A stretch of 64,000 nucleotides of DNA from Leptothermofonsia sp049200465 (GTDB taxonomy: Bacteria > Cyanobacteriota > Cyanobacteriia > Leptolyngbyales > Leptolyngbyaceae), in contig NZ_CP120836.1 in assembly GCF_049200465.1 (NCBI RefSeq), forward strand, positions 1,798,001 to 1,862,000, given 5' to 3'. Of the stretch, positions 14,724-23,642 are shown in pieces. Both the position numbers and the translations under genes were made by a program. Under the pieces are notes generated by a model. It was given only the letters and a program-made list of their open reading frames with translations. It searched no databases and had not been told where the DNA came from. Numbering within the stretch: position 1 is the stretch's first letter; the number at the start of each line of letters is the position of its first letter.

Positions 14724-15707
14724 TCACGCTGGTTGAAGTAAAGCACCAGACGAGAAACTCCGACGGAGGCATCCTGAGCTTCCTGGGGTAGGGGAGCGCT
14801 TTTTTTCAATCCGTCCCTTAATCAAAATATCGCTAAAATTTTCATTGAGCCACTCGACGTTCTCATCGGATAGTTCTGAGTTAAGGCGCAACACTAGATG
14901 GTTGCCAACGTAACGGCAGGAGTGGAAAACTCGATAGAAACTAGCGATCGCTTCACAGGCTTCGTCAATCTGGTCGGTAATAGTGTATAGGCTAGGATCT
15001 TCTGGACTGATCAACCTCCGCTCCAGCAGTTGTTTGTTGATGTAAGCACTCCAGTCGTGCCAGTAGTCGCCGCCCGGTTTGTCGATCAACACCAGGGGCA
15101 TGGGAGCAGATTTGCCCGTCTGGATGAGAGTCAGGCATTCAAACGCTTCATCCTGAGTGCCAAAGCCGCCGGGAAACAGGGCCAGTGCGTCACTCTCTTT
15201 CAAAAAAAAGAGTTTGCGCGTGAAGAAGTACTTGAAGGGAATGAGTTTGCGATCGCCCTCGATAAAAGGATTGGCTCCCTGCTCAAAGGGAAGCTGAATG
15301 TTTAACCCAAAGGATTTGTCCTGTCCAGCTCCTTCATTACCCGCCTGCATAATACCGGGACCGGCCCCCGTCATGACCATGAACCCCTGTTCGGTAATTG
15401 CTTTGGCAAACTCCACTGCCATTTGATATTCCTGGGCCGTGGGTGCAATTCGGGCAGAACCAAAAATGGAAATTTTACGCACATGGCGATAGGGATAGAA
15501 AATTCGGAAGGCCCGCTCCATATCCTGTAGAGCAGCGTTACAAATCTTCCAGTCAAGCCGGTCGATTTCATCGTCTGCCATGCGCACGATGGTGGCAAGG
15601 GCTAACTGAATCAACTCTCCATGCTTCATATGGGGCAGGCGATCAAGCAGGTGAAGTAACTCAGCATGAAGCGATTCAGATGCATTTGGCAGCGGAGATG
15701 TAGCCAT
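14724..15707 (-). CDS. LOG family (TIGR00730-like) protein, C-terminus frameshifted
   Basis: LOG-type Rossmann protein. In plants and some bacteria the family cleaves cytokinin nucleotides to the free base plus ribose 5-phosphate. This is the long form. Motifs: SIFGSARIAP, MTGAGPGIMQAGNEGA, KYFFTRKLFFLKESDALALF and the signature PGGFGTQDE, with a final Glu as in the active site. After ILIKGRIEKK the frame gives an unrelated tail and stops at 14724. If one T is removed from the run of seven at 14800-14806, the frame continues SAPLPQEAQDASVG, RLVLYFNQRDLGRLYQLIAE, INHLGIPR and stops at 14639, for a 355-residue product. That continuation looks like a genuine conserved tail. Either the assembly has an extra base, or the gene is truncated or rescued by slippage. 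Confidence 0.85.
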   Translation of the reverse strand: MATSPLPNASESLHAELLHLLDRLPHMKHGELIQLALATIVRMADDEIDRLDWKICNAALQDMERAFRIFYPYRHVRKISIFGSARIAPTAQEYQMAVEFAKAITEQGFMVMTGAGPGIMQAGNEGAGQDKSFGLNIQLPFEQGANPFIEGDRKLIPFKYFFTRKLFFLKESDALALFPGGFGTQDEAFECLTLIQTGKSAPMPLVLIDKPGGDYWHDWSAYINKQLLERRLISPEDPSLYTITDQIDEACEAIASFYRVFHSCRYVGNHLVLRLNSELSDENVEWLNENFSDILIKGRIEKKRSPTPGSSGCLRRSFSSGALLQPA

Positions 15708-15731
15708 GAATCCCTCCCAACGGGCAGCATC

Positions 15732-18635
15732 CTATTTTATCGAGATTCCAGGATCTCTCGTTGACCTAGAGAGCCCATTTCCAGGAATAACGCGATTCAT
15801 TCCTTCTACTCGAATGTTCTGATCGCGGTGAAAACCCAGGATGTTAAAGGCTTTTGCTGCCCCAAAAATATTCTCAGGATTGTGGAAGAAATTCTTGGGG
15901 TTGTAGAGCGGAGGATGGTGCCAGTAAAGGTCGTAGCCAAGGGAGTTCAGGGTAAAGATCAGGTCTGGAGAAACTTCCTGGTGAAGACTTTCAAAATATA
16001 GGACAGGTTGATGCTGCTGGATTGTGGTGCTGGCTCTCTGCAACGCCCGTAGCGTGACCTCTTCCACACCAATCTTGAGCAATCGACATTGAGCCAACTC
16101 CAACTGGTCCAGCGTAATCATTGGGATCTTTTCACCAACGCATGGGTCAGGCTGACCAGGTAAATCAACACCTGAAAAGGTCACAGGTATCCAGCCCAAA
16201 GTATCACCCAGAATTGCCTGGTAGCAGTGGGTATGGGCAATTCCATTGATTGCCAGATTGGCGCAGAGTGCCTGGAATAAAAGACGCTGCGGGGCGATCG
16301 CTACTACCTTTCCCGCTTCACCAACCAATCGAGCAAAAATGAGGGTGTGGGCTCCAATAGCAGCACCCACTTCAACAACTGTATCCCCCGGACGCAGGAG
16401 CGATCGAAACAGATCAACTTCTCCCTCCAGCCACTCCCCATAGAGCTCCAAAGCCTTTCCCATTGGTGTGCTGGGGTAGTAGAGCAGTAGCCCGTGACGA
16501 CATTTTTTGAAGATACTGAGCGGGTTGGAAGACAATCGGTTTACAAGCTCAGCGGATTGAATGGCGGTGGAAGAACCCTCCAGCATCGGACGTTCCATTT
16601 TCTCTGAATCTTGGCGTTCCGATTTTCCTCCTTCCCTGGCCTCTGCCACCTTTTGTCGCAGTGCCTTTCCCACACGCCTGAAGACCTCTTCCCAATCACC
16701 CTCTCGCTTCTGGCGAAACAGCCGCATGGTGGGGTACCAGGGGCTATCTTCTCGATGAAGCAGCCAGCGCCAGTCGGCAACGTAGGGCAGTAATGTCCAC
16801 ACAGATTTGCCCAGAGCCCCGGCCAGGTGGGCAACAGCAGTGTCCACGCTGATAATCAGGTCCAGTTGGGCGATCGCCGCTGCCGTATCTCCAAAATCGT
16901 TTAACTGGTGACGTAAATCCAGGAGGATAGGATTCGCCTCCAACAGCGCTGCATCTGACTCCGATAAATCCTTCTGCAAGCTGTATAGGGTAACGCCTGG
17001 AATCTGGGCCAGGGATAGAAAGTAGGCCAGTGGACAGGTTCGCTTTTGAGAGGTGGCATTATCGGGGTTGGATGCCCAGACAATGCCAATTTTTAGCGAG
17101 GTGGAGAAAGATGGAGAGGACCCAGCAGGAGCAATGCTCTCTGGCTGGGCTGGAGGAGGCAGTTGAACCTGGGAGGGCGGGGGTGTTAAGTAAGGAACAT
17201 TGGCAGGAATGGTTTCAAGCGTGGTTCCCAAAATGAAGGGCAGGTCCAGCAGTGGGGCATGGAAATGGGTTTCGACATTGACCCTATCCCGGTCAACGCA
17301 CCGATTAATTCCCGCCAGGGTTTCTAACAAACGTACAAGGGGTTTCTGGCAGGCCACGACGACACAACCGCCACGTTGAGCAACCAGCGGAGCATAGCGG
17401 GCAAACTGAATCGTGTCACCAAACCCCTGCTCTGCCGTCAGTAAAATAATTTTGCCTTTTAAGTCAGAGCCATCCCAGAAGGCACGGGGATAGCGTAGTG
17501 GGGGGCACTGGTTACTATGCCAGCGCCAGTGGTATTCGGCAAAACCGCGCCGAAACTCACCCAGCATGAGCAGAACAATGCCCAGGTTAAGGTGAGCGTT
17601 GACGTGATCAGGTTTGTAGCGAATGGCCTGCTCGTAATGGGCGATCGCCTCCTCAAATTGAGCTTGTTCGACTAGACTACTCCCTAAATTGTTATGGGCA
17701 TCGGCATGGTTTGGTTGAAGCCGAATCGCTTCCCGACAGCAAGCAATCGCCTCTTCTAGTCTGCCCTGCGCCTTCAATGCGGAACCCAGATTGTTGTGGG
17801 CATTGGCCGAGCGAGGATCCAAGGTGATCGCTTTGCGGTAATGAGCGATTGCTGTTTCCAGGTTCTTCCGCTCCTGGTAAATTGTTCCCAAATTGTCATA
17901 GGCATTGGCATAGTTAGGGTTAAGCGAGATCGCCCGCTGATACTGCACCATCGCCTCATCCAACCGACCCTGCTTCTGAAAGATCGTGCCCAGGTTGTTG
18001 TAAGCACTAAAGTAGTTGGGATTGAAGGCGATCGCCTGCTGACAGTGGAAGGTTGCTTCATCTAATCGCCCCAGATGATACAACACCACCGCCAGACCAT
18101 TGTGAGCATTGATGTGGTCAGGCTTGAGGGCGATCGCCTTTTGATAGTGAATAACCGCTTCCTCCAGATTGCCCTGCCCATAGAGAGCCAATCCCAAATT
18201 TGCATGGGCACTGGCATGATCGGGATTCAGTTCCGTCGCTCGTCGGTAGTGGAGAGCCGCTTCCTCAACCTGTCCAGCTTGATAGAGCGCCACTGCCAGG
18301 TTGTAGTGAGCATCTGCATTACTGGGCATCAATGCCAGAGCTTGACGGTGGTGAGCGATCGCTTCTGCTATACGCCCCTGATGCCCCAGCACCGAACCCA
18401 AGTTACTGTGAGCCGTCGCATCATTGGGTTTCAGTTCCAGAATTCGTTGGTAGTAAGCCATACTTTCCTCCGGCTTACTCAACTGGTTAGCAATCGTTGC
18501 CAGCCAAAACAACACCTGAACTTGCTCTGGTTCCCGCTCCAACACCCGCCGATAAAGTGCTTCTGCCTCTGCCAATCTGCCTGCCCGATAGTACTCACAG
18601 GCAATGGCGATTGGGTCAGTATTTGGGGTAGTCAT
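15732..18635 (-). CDS. TPR protein fused to a glycosyltransferase-like domain and FkbM methyltransferase
   Basis: 967 residues. Residues about 5-380 are some eleven tetratricopeptide repeats (for example AEALYRRVLEREPEQVQVLFWL, here in pieces, and many NAHNNLGSALKAQGRLEEA units). Residues about 385-640 resemble the catalytic domain that follows TPRs in bacterial OGT-like/GT9-like proteins: LTAEQGFGDTIQFARYAPL, KIGIVWASNPDN and a DLIISVDTAVAHLAGALG motif. Residues about 715-930 are an FkbM-type SAM methyltransferase with motif I VVEVGAAIGAHTLIFA. Likely role: glycan or glycoprotein modification, with TPRs binding the acceptor. It is the first gene of a minus-strand pair with prepilin peptidase upstream, though 170 bp and repeats separate them. 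The TPR region is highly repetitive at DNA level, so assembly there deserves care. Confidence 0.85.
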   Translation of the reverse strand: MTTPNTDPIAIACEYYRAGRLAEAEALYRRVLEREPEQVQVLFWLATIANQLSKPEESMAYYQRILELKPNDATAHSNLGSVLGHQGRIAEAIAHHRQALALMPSNADAHYNLAVALYQAGQVEEAALHYRRATELNPDHASAHANLGLALYGQGNLEEAVIHYQKAIALKPDHINAHNGLAVVLYHLGRLDEATFHCQQAIAFNPNYFSAYNNLGTIFQKQGRLDEAMVQYQRAISLNPNYANAYDNLGTIYQERKNLETAIAHYRKAITLDPRSANAHNNLGSALKAQGRLEEAIACCREAIRLQPNHADAHNNLGSSLVEQAQFEEAIAHYEQAIRYKPDHVNAHLNLGIVLLMLGEFRRGFAEYHWRWHSNQCPPLRYPRAFWDGSDLKGKIILLTAEQGFGDTIQFARYAPLVAQRGGCVVVACQKPLVRLLETLAGINRCVDRDRVNVETHFHAPLLDLPFILGTTLETIPANVPYLTPPPSQVQLPPPAQPESIAPAGSSPSFSTSLKIGIVWASNPDNATSQKRTCPLAYFLSLAQIPGVTLYSLQKDLSESDAALLEANPILLDLRHQLNDFGDTAAAIAQLDLIISVDTAVAHLAGALGKSVWTLLPYVADWRWLLHREDSPWYPTMRLFRQKREGDWEEVFRRVGKALRQKVAEAREGGKSERQDSEKMERPMLEGSSTAIQSAELVNRLSSNPLSIFKKCRHGLLLYYPSTPMGKALELYGEWLEGEVDLFRSLLRPGDTVVEVGAAIGAHTLIFARLVGEAGKVVAIAPQRLLFQALCANLAINGIAHTHCYQAILGDTLGWIPVTFSGVDLPGQPDPCVGEKIPMITLDQLELAQCRLLKIGVEEVTLRALQRASTTIQQHQPVLYFESLHQEVSPDLIFTLNSLGYDLYWHHPPLYNPKNFFHNPENIFGAAKAFNILGFHRDQNIRVEGMNRVIPGNGLSRSTRDPGISIK

Positions 18636-18807
18636 TCAGGAAAGTTGTCAGTTGTTGGTTGTTAGTTGTTAAAGAGGGGGAGAGGGGTGGGAGGGTGGAT
18701 GAGTGATAGGGTGAAGCCCAGTTGTTAGTTTTTGGTTGTTAGAGAGAGGTGGGAGGGTGGATAAGTGGATGACTCCATCACCCCTCCCCCCACCACTCCC
18801 AACCCCA
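18636..18807. repeat. Heptameric short-repeat spacer
   Basis: Runs of gttgttggttgttagttg, and again gttgttagtttttgg, are mixed with purine-rich gagagggg segments and two near-copies of 'gtgggagggtggat'. This is the TTAGTTG-type repeat also seen at 14435-14530 and 33355-33420. No gene is seen. Confidence 0.7.
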
Positions 18808-19656
18808 TCACATCCCGCTCACCTTCCACCCTGCATAAGCGAGCGGAAAGAAGATACTCATATAGGTTGCTATTATCGCATCGCCCCAAAACACGGCTAA
18901 CAATGCCCCCAATGCCAGAAAGGGACCAAAGGGCATAGGCTGACGGCGTTTAAGCAAGCCAAGGGCGATCGCACCTCCACCGACAAACGCCCCCACCGCG
19001 CAGGCCAAAAATCCAGCCAGCAAGAGAAACTTCCAGCCCAACCATGCTCCCATCATGGCGGCGAGCTTGGCATCGCCTCCCCCCATGGCTGTCTGTCCCA
19101 GCGCCACCGAGCCCACCAGGCTGATCAGATCCACCAGCCACAGCCCCAGGACGACTCCCACCACTCCATGCATCAGTTGGGCGATCGCGCCTGCCAACGT
19201 CGCAGTTGTGGAAAAGCCCAGGACTACCTGAAACACCACACCTGCAATTAACCCTGACTGGGTCAGCGGATTGGGTAATGTCATCGTATCCAGGTCAATC
19301 AACGACAAGACCAGAAGCCAGCTCAGAAAAAACCAGTAGCCAATCGTCTGCCAGGACCAGCCAAAAAGCCAGAACGTCAGCACAAATAAAATGCCCGTAA
19401 CCCCTTCCACCAGGGGATAGCGCACCGAAATGGGATTACCGCAATGAGCACAACGACCTCTCAGCCAGAACCAGCCTAAAACCGGAACATTTTCCCGTTT
19501 TCTAAGGCGACTCAAACACTTGGGACAGCGGGAAGGCGGATGCAAAAGCGACAATCCCGCTGGAAGTCGGTAGACAACGACATTCAAAAAGCTACCCACC
19601 GATGCGCCTAGAAAAAGCACAACAACCGTAACAGGCAGCTCAAATAGAAAATCCAT
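18808..19656 (-). CDS. pilD: Prepilin peptidase / N-methyltransferase (A24 family)
   Basis: Inner-membrane aspartyl protease that removes the leader from type IV prepilins and N-methylates the new N-terminus. 282 residues with about eight hydrophobic segments. The N-terminal methyltransferase part shows SVGSFLNVVVYRLP and two CxxC pairs (RCPKC and RCAHC) that bind zinc. The peptidase aspartates are in the segments LIDLDTMTLPN and GGGDAKLAAMMGAWLG. The start at ATG 19656 gives the normal N-terminus. Together with SigF, which controls pilus genes in cyanobacteria, it implies a functional type IV pilus or competence system elsewhere in the genome. Confidence 0.95.
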   Translation of the reverse strand: MDFLFELPVTVVVLFLGASVGSFLNVVVYRLPAGLSLLHPPSRCPKCLSRLRKRENVPVLGWFWLRGRCAHCGNPISVRYPLVEGVTGILFVLTFWLFGWSWQTIGYWFFLSWLLVLSLIDLDTMTLPNPLTQSGLIAGVVFQVVLGFSTTATLAGAIAQLMHGVVGVVLGLWLVDLISLVGSVALGQTAMGGGDAKLAAMMGAWLGWKFLLLAGFLACAVGAFVGGGAIALGLLKRRQPMPFGPFLALGALLAVFWGDAIIATYMSIFFPLAYAGWKVSGM

Positions 19657-19723
19657 TGGAGGAAGGTTACAAGGTGTAGGGTAATCTCAGTTTTCCCTAT
19701 ACCCTATATCCTGTAACCGCTTC

Positions 19724-19990
19724 CTAATACAATTCCGACTCAATCTGACTGAAAGGAACAAAACATTCCTGCGGTAGCAGAACTGGCTTTCCACCAAAGA
19801 TGAGCTTACCTCGATGGGTAAAACGGTTAATAGCCACCCCAATTGGGCGCTGGGTCAGCCCAGGGTGAACCTCGTAATAAGTTGTGTAAATTTGTCTCGC
19901 AGATCGAATCAGAGCGGGATCCAGCAAAGCTGTAAAGTCTAATGAGTCATCCGTCCGACTATGCGCTTGTTTCTGTGATACGTATACCAC
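19724..19990 (-). CDS. Conserved cyanobacterial hypothetical protein (88 aa)
   Basis: I recognise no domain. The protein is soluble and has an orderly composition: a helix DFTALLDPALIRSARQIYTT, then a beta-rich half PIGVAINRFTHRGKLIFGGKPVLLP ending in FSQIESELY. It lies between the prepilin peptidase gene and leuB on the same strand, separated from each by spacers. Coding is supported by the protein-like pattern and lack of overlap with other genes, not by function. Confidence 0.6.
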   Translation of the reverse strand: MVYVSQKQAHSRTDDSLDFTALLDPALIRSARQIYTTYYEVHPGLTQRPIGVAINRFTHRGKLIFGGKPVLLPQECFVPFSQIESELY

Positions 19991-20335
19991 CTGTCTAAAC
20001 CCCTATTGTTTGTTTGACTTTAGTACATTTGTCCGATTTCGGCAAGGCGTTAAGGGTAGGTGTCAGATGTTAGAGGCTAGAAGGGCCAGAAGAGTTTGAG
20101 TTAATTTATGGCGGTTGGCTCTTGTATGGCGGTTGGCTCTTGGCTGTTAGCCATCGACTCACCCTTTCGCCTTTTCTGGACAGGTCCACAGATACTGCCC
20201 TTACCCCTCACCTTTCTAACAACTAACTGTAATGGCACGAGACGTTATTCCCACTTGATCGGTGCGTTACGAGATCACTAACAGCACCCTATGGATACAA
20301 CCCTGTGTGTCAATGCACCTAACACCTAATAACAA
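19991..20335. other. Spacer with an 18-bp tandem duplication
   Basis: About 345 bases without a gene. It contains a perfect 18-bp duplication at 20107-20142 (tatggcggttggctcttg twice) and pyrimidine-rich filler. The leuB gene ends at its right edge. I see no promoter or terminator I can defend. Confidence 0.6.
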
Positions 20336-21424
20336 CTACCCCTCCCGAATTACCTGGATCAATGCATCTCCCATCGCTTGACAGCCCAACAGTGTCATAC
20401 CCTCAGACATGATGTCTCCTGTTCTGTAATCTTGGTCTAACACTTTTAGCACAGCTTGCTCAATTCGATCCGCTGCGTTGGGTTGATTTAATCCGTAACG
20501 TAACATCATGGCAGCACTAAGCACGGTTGCTAAGGGATTGGCCTTGTCCTGTCCAGCAATGTCAGGGGCAGAACCGTGGACAGGTTCAAACACGCCAGGA
20601 GCCGATGCCCCCAGGCTGGCAGAAGGTAACATGCCAATGCTGCCGGTTAACATCGCAGCTTCGTCGGAGAGAATATCACCGAATAGATTGCTGGTAACGA
20701 TAGTGTCAAACTGGCGGGGAGTGCGGACAAGCTGCATGGCGGCATTGTCCACATACATGTGGGATAGCTCAACATCGGGGTAGTCAGAGGCGAGGGCGTT
20801 CATGCGATCGCGCCAAAGTTGGGAAACCTCCAGCACATTGGCCTTATCCACTGAGCAGAGTTTTTTATGGCGTTTGCGGGCAGTTTCAAAAGCAATCCGC
20901 CCGATTCGGTCAATTTCTGCCTCTGTGTAGGCCATCGTATTAACGCCGCGCTTTTCACCCGTTTCGGTAGTAAAAATTCCCCTGGGCTGACCAAAATAAA
21001 TACCTCCGGTCAGTTCGCGCACCACCATAATGTCTACCCCCTCCACCACTTCCCGTTTCAGGCTGGAAGCATCCATTAACTGGGGCAAAATTTTGGCCGG
21101 GCGCAGGTTAGCGAATAGTTTTAACCCAGCCCTCAAGCCTAGAAGTCCGGTCTCTGGACGCAGATGGCGTGGCAATGAGTCCCATTTGTAGCCGCCGATC
21201 GCCGCCAGTAGTACGGCATCGCTCTTCATACAGATTTCCAGCGTCTCAGGTGGTAAGGGTTCCCCTTTAGCATCAATCGCGGCTCCTCCAATTAACGCCT
21301 CCTGGAATCGGAAGGACACCCCACTTTGTTCACCAACGACTTTCAACACCTCAACCGCTACGGTCATAATTTCGGGACCGATTCCGTCGCCAGGAAGAAG
21401 TGTGATTTGATATTGCTGTGTCAT
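20336..21424 (-). CDS. leuB: 3-isopropylmalate dehydrogenase
   Basis: Third step of leucine synthesis: NAD-dependent oxidation and decarboxylation of 3-isopropylmalate. 362 residues, full length. Visible motifs: ITLLPGDGIGPEI at the N-terminus, LRPETGLLGLRAGLKLFANLR for substrate binding, and VVRELTGGIYFG (with the conserved Arg and Tyr of the family). VTSNLFGDILSDEAAML carries metal-binding aspartates, and FEPVHGSAPDIAGQDKANPLA is the NAD-binding signature. It is a single gene on the minus strand. Cytosolic. Confidence 0.97.
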   Translation of the reverse strand: MTQQYQITLLPGDGIGPEIMTVAVEVLKVVGEQSGVSFRFQEALIGGAAIDAKGEPLPPETLEICMKSDAVLLAAIGGYKWDSLPRHLRPETGLLGLRAGLKLFANLRPAKILPQLMDASSLKREVVEGVDIMVVRELTGGIYFGQPRGIFTTETGEKRGVNTMAYTEAEIDRIGRIAFETARKRHKKLCSVDKANVLEVSQLWRDRMNALASDYPDVELSHMYVDNAAMQLVRTPRQFDTIVTSNLFGDILSDEAAMLTGSIGMLPSASLGASAPGVFEPVHGSAPDIAGQDKANPLATVLSAAMMLRYGLNQPNAADRIEQAVLKVLDQDYRTGDIMSEGMTLLGCQAMGDALIQVIREG

Positions 21425-21535
21425 AAGGGAACAGTTAAGGGTGCGTCGTGCCAGAAGTCAATGCGGCTACCTATCATACCCTGGAAACGGCCCTGGGGCG
21501 ATAAAAACCACCTGAAATGAGGCTGATCACGATTC

Positions 21536-21754
21536 CTATTTCCCCTTTTCTTCTCGCTCGATCGCCCGTTCTGTTCTGGCATAGGGATTGGTTTTGGGTT
21601 GCCACAGTCGCATGGTTGCCATCATCCACTGATTAATGGTGGTTCGAGTCCGGTAACTGGCACTACTAAGTGGTTGGGGCAAAAATCTATCGCCAAACCC
21701 AATGAATATCAAGCCCAGCACAAGCACAATAGGAATAGTAGATTTGCGGAACAT
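21536..21754 (-). CDS. Small conserved membrane protein, hypothetical
   Basis: 72 residues from ATG 21754 (MFRKSTIPIVLVLGLIFIGFG). An ATG five codons upstream is also possible. One N-terminal membrane span is followed by GDRFLPQPLSSASYRTR and a helix (INQWMMATMRLW), then a charged tail. Similar short proteins occur widely in cyanobacteria without known function. It lies between leuB and the divergent photolyase gene. Confidence 0.65.
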   Translation of the reverse strand: MFRKSTIPIVLVLGLIFIGFGDRFLPQPLSSASYRTRTTINQWMMATMRLWQPKTNPYARTERAIEREEKGK

Positions 21755-21839
21755 GGCTGTGGCAGGCATTGACCTGCAAACTCTTTATCAGAAGTATTCC
21801 CAGTAGCCGTTGATCAACTAGCGTTGCAAACACTAAATT

Positions 21840-21905
21840 TTGCAACATAGGGGTTTGGGGGTTTCGCCCCCAAGCAAGGGTTCAAACCCTTCACCCCCAA
21901 CAAAA
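21840..21905. repeat. GC-hairpin dispersed repeat (variant)
   Basis: The core gggggtttcgcccccaagc followed by aagggttcaaacccttcac resembles the double hairpin of the element at 9335-9469 but lacks its tatagcc ends. It lies 50 bp before the photolyase gene. Confidence 0.55.
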
Positions 21906-21954
21906 CTTTCGTTTTGCTGACTAGCACTTTCTGAAGAGCACATCATCGGTCTTT

Positions 21955-23409
21955 ATGTCGGATTTAATTTTGTTTTGGCATCGCCGTGACCTGCGAATTT
22001 CAGATAATCGGGGACTGGCTGCTGCCCGCCAGCGATCTCAGAAGGTTGTGGGTGTGTTTTGTCTTGACCCCCATATCTTGCAACGGGAGGATGTTGCACC
22101 GGCCAGGGTAACCTATATGCTGGGCTGTCTCCAGAAATTGCAGCAGCGGTATGCTCAGGCAGGTAGCCAGCTATTGATTCTGAAGGCCGACCCCCGTGCA
22201 GGAATTCCGACTCTAGCAGCGGCTCTTCAGGCAACAGCGGTGTTTTTTAACCAGGATGTGGAACCTTACTCGCGCGATCGCGATCGCACTGTTGCTGCCG
22301 CCTTACGCGAAAAAGGTATCGAGGTTCACCATTTCTGGGACCAATTGCTGCACGCACCGAAGGAAATCATGACTGGTTCAGGACAGCCTTATACGGTCTA
22401 TACCCCCTTCTGGCGCAACTGGAGCCATAAAGCTAAAGAGGAACCTTTTGGCACCCTGGAAGGTGTAGAAGGATTGACTGATACCGAACAGAAAGCAGCT
22501 CAAGCAGCAGGTGTAATTGAGTTACCGACACCAAAGGATTTGGGCTTTGTCTGGGATAGAGATTTATTTGTGGAGCCAGGTGAAGCGGCAGCACAGGACC
22601 TGTTAGAGGATTTTTGCGAACGTACCGTTTGGGAATACAAAGATCAACGTAACTTCCCGGCATTGCCCGGCACCTCTCACCTCAGTGCCCCATTGAAATT
22701 TGGCGTCATCGGCATCCGCACCGTTTGGGCCGCCACTGTTGCTGCGTTACAAAACAGTCGGAGTGACGAAGCCAGGGATAGCATTCAGACCTGGCAGCAA
22801 GAACTGGCCTGGCGGGAATTTTACCAGCATGGGATGTATTTTTTTCCAGAATTGGCAGACAACCCCTACCGGAATGTTCTGAAAGCTTTTCCCTGGGAGA
22901 ACAACCCTGACCACTTTCAGGCATGGTGCGAAGGTAGAACAGGTTACCCCATTGTGGATGCAGCCATGCGCCAGCTCAATACAATCGCCTGGATGCACAA
23001 CCGCTGCCGCATGATCGTTGCCAGCTTTTTAACCAAAGATCTGCTAATCAACTGGCAACAGGGTGAAAAATACTTTATGCAGAAATTAATCGATGGCGAC
23101 CTTTCAGCCAATAATGGCGGCTGGCAATGGAGTGCATCCAGTGGCATGGATCCCAAACCTTTGCGTATCTTTAACCCGGCCAGCCAGACCCGGAAGTTTG
23201 ACCCCGATGCTGAATACATCCGCGAGTGGCTACCAGAATTACGGAGTGTTGATACCGAAGCCCTGGTGACAGGGGCTATTCCAGCGGATGAATGCGATCG
23301 CTGTGGTTACCCCCCCCCCATTGTCGAGCATAACCAACAGCAGAAGAAGTTTAAGGAACGCTACCAGCAGCAAAAAGCCGAGAGCGGGAGGATATCAGAC
23401 GACAGGTAA
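21955..23409 (+). CDS. phr: Deoxyribodipyrimidine photolyase (CPD, class I)
   Basis: Light-driven repair of cyclobutane pyrimidine dimers using FADH- and an antenna chromophore. 484 residues. The N-terminal alpha/beta antenna domain starts MSDLILFWHRRDLRISDN. The FAD-binding helical domain has WQQELAWREFYQHGM, GYPIVDAAMRQLNTIAWMHN, RMIVASFLTKDLLINWQ and NGGWQWSASSGMDPKP, the signature of CPD photolyases. The tryptophans of the electron-transfer chain appear to be present. The antenna is probably 8-HDF, as in other cyanobacterial enzymes (known for the family, not seen). It is a single gene. Confidence 0.95.
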   Translation: MSDLILFWHRRDLRISDNRGLAAARQRSQKVVGVFCLDPHILQREDVAPARVTYMLGCLQKLQQRYAQAGSQLLILKADPRAGIPTLAAALQATAVFFNQDVEPYSRDRDRTVAAALREKGIEVHHFWDQLLHAPKEIMTGSGQPYTVYTPFWRNWSHKAKEEPFGTLEGVEGLTDTEQKAAQAAGVIELPTPKDLGFVWDRDLFVEPGEAAAQDLLEDFCERTVWEYKDQRNFPALPGTSHLSAPLKFGVIGIRTVWAATVAALQNSRSDEARDSIQTWQQELAWREFYQHGMYFFPELADNPYRNVLKAFPWENNPDHFQAWCEGRTGYPIVDAAMRQLNTIAWMHNRCRMIVASFLTKDLLINWQQGEKYFMQKLIDGDLSANNGGWQWSASSGMDPKPLRIFNPASQTRKFDPDAEYIREWLPELRSVDTEALVTGAIPADECDRCGYPPPIVEHNQQQKKFKERYQQQKAESGRISDDR

Positions 23410-23642
23410 GAGCCAGAAGGGGGAAGGAGTGGATGAGTAATGGAGTGAGTGTTCTGGAAACAGGGCTCTGACTCCCTGAAACTCTGATTCCCTCGCCCCC
23501 CTTTCCAGGATTGCCACTACAGAAAAATTGACAACCCCGTAATGGATGTAGAGGGCACACCCTATCCCTCCATCACCCTATCCCTCATCTACCCCATCCA
23601 CCCTTTTGCCCATCGCCTGTTGCTCAAATCAGCTAACCCCAC

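Noticed and set aside
18075..18665. Plus-strand ORF of 196 codons opposite the TPR gene
   Set aside because: Periodic sequence inherited from the TPR repeats on the other strand.
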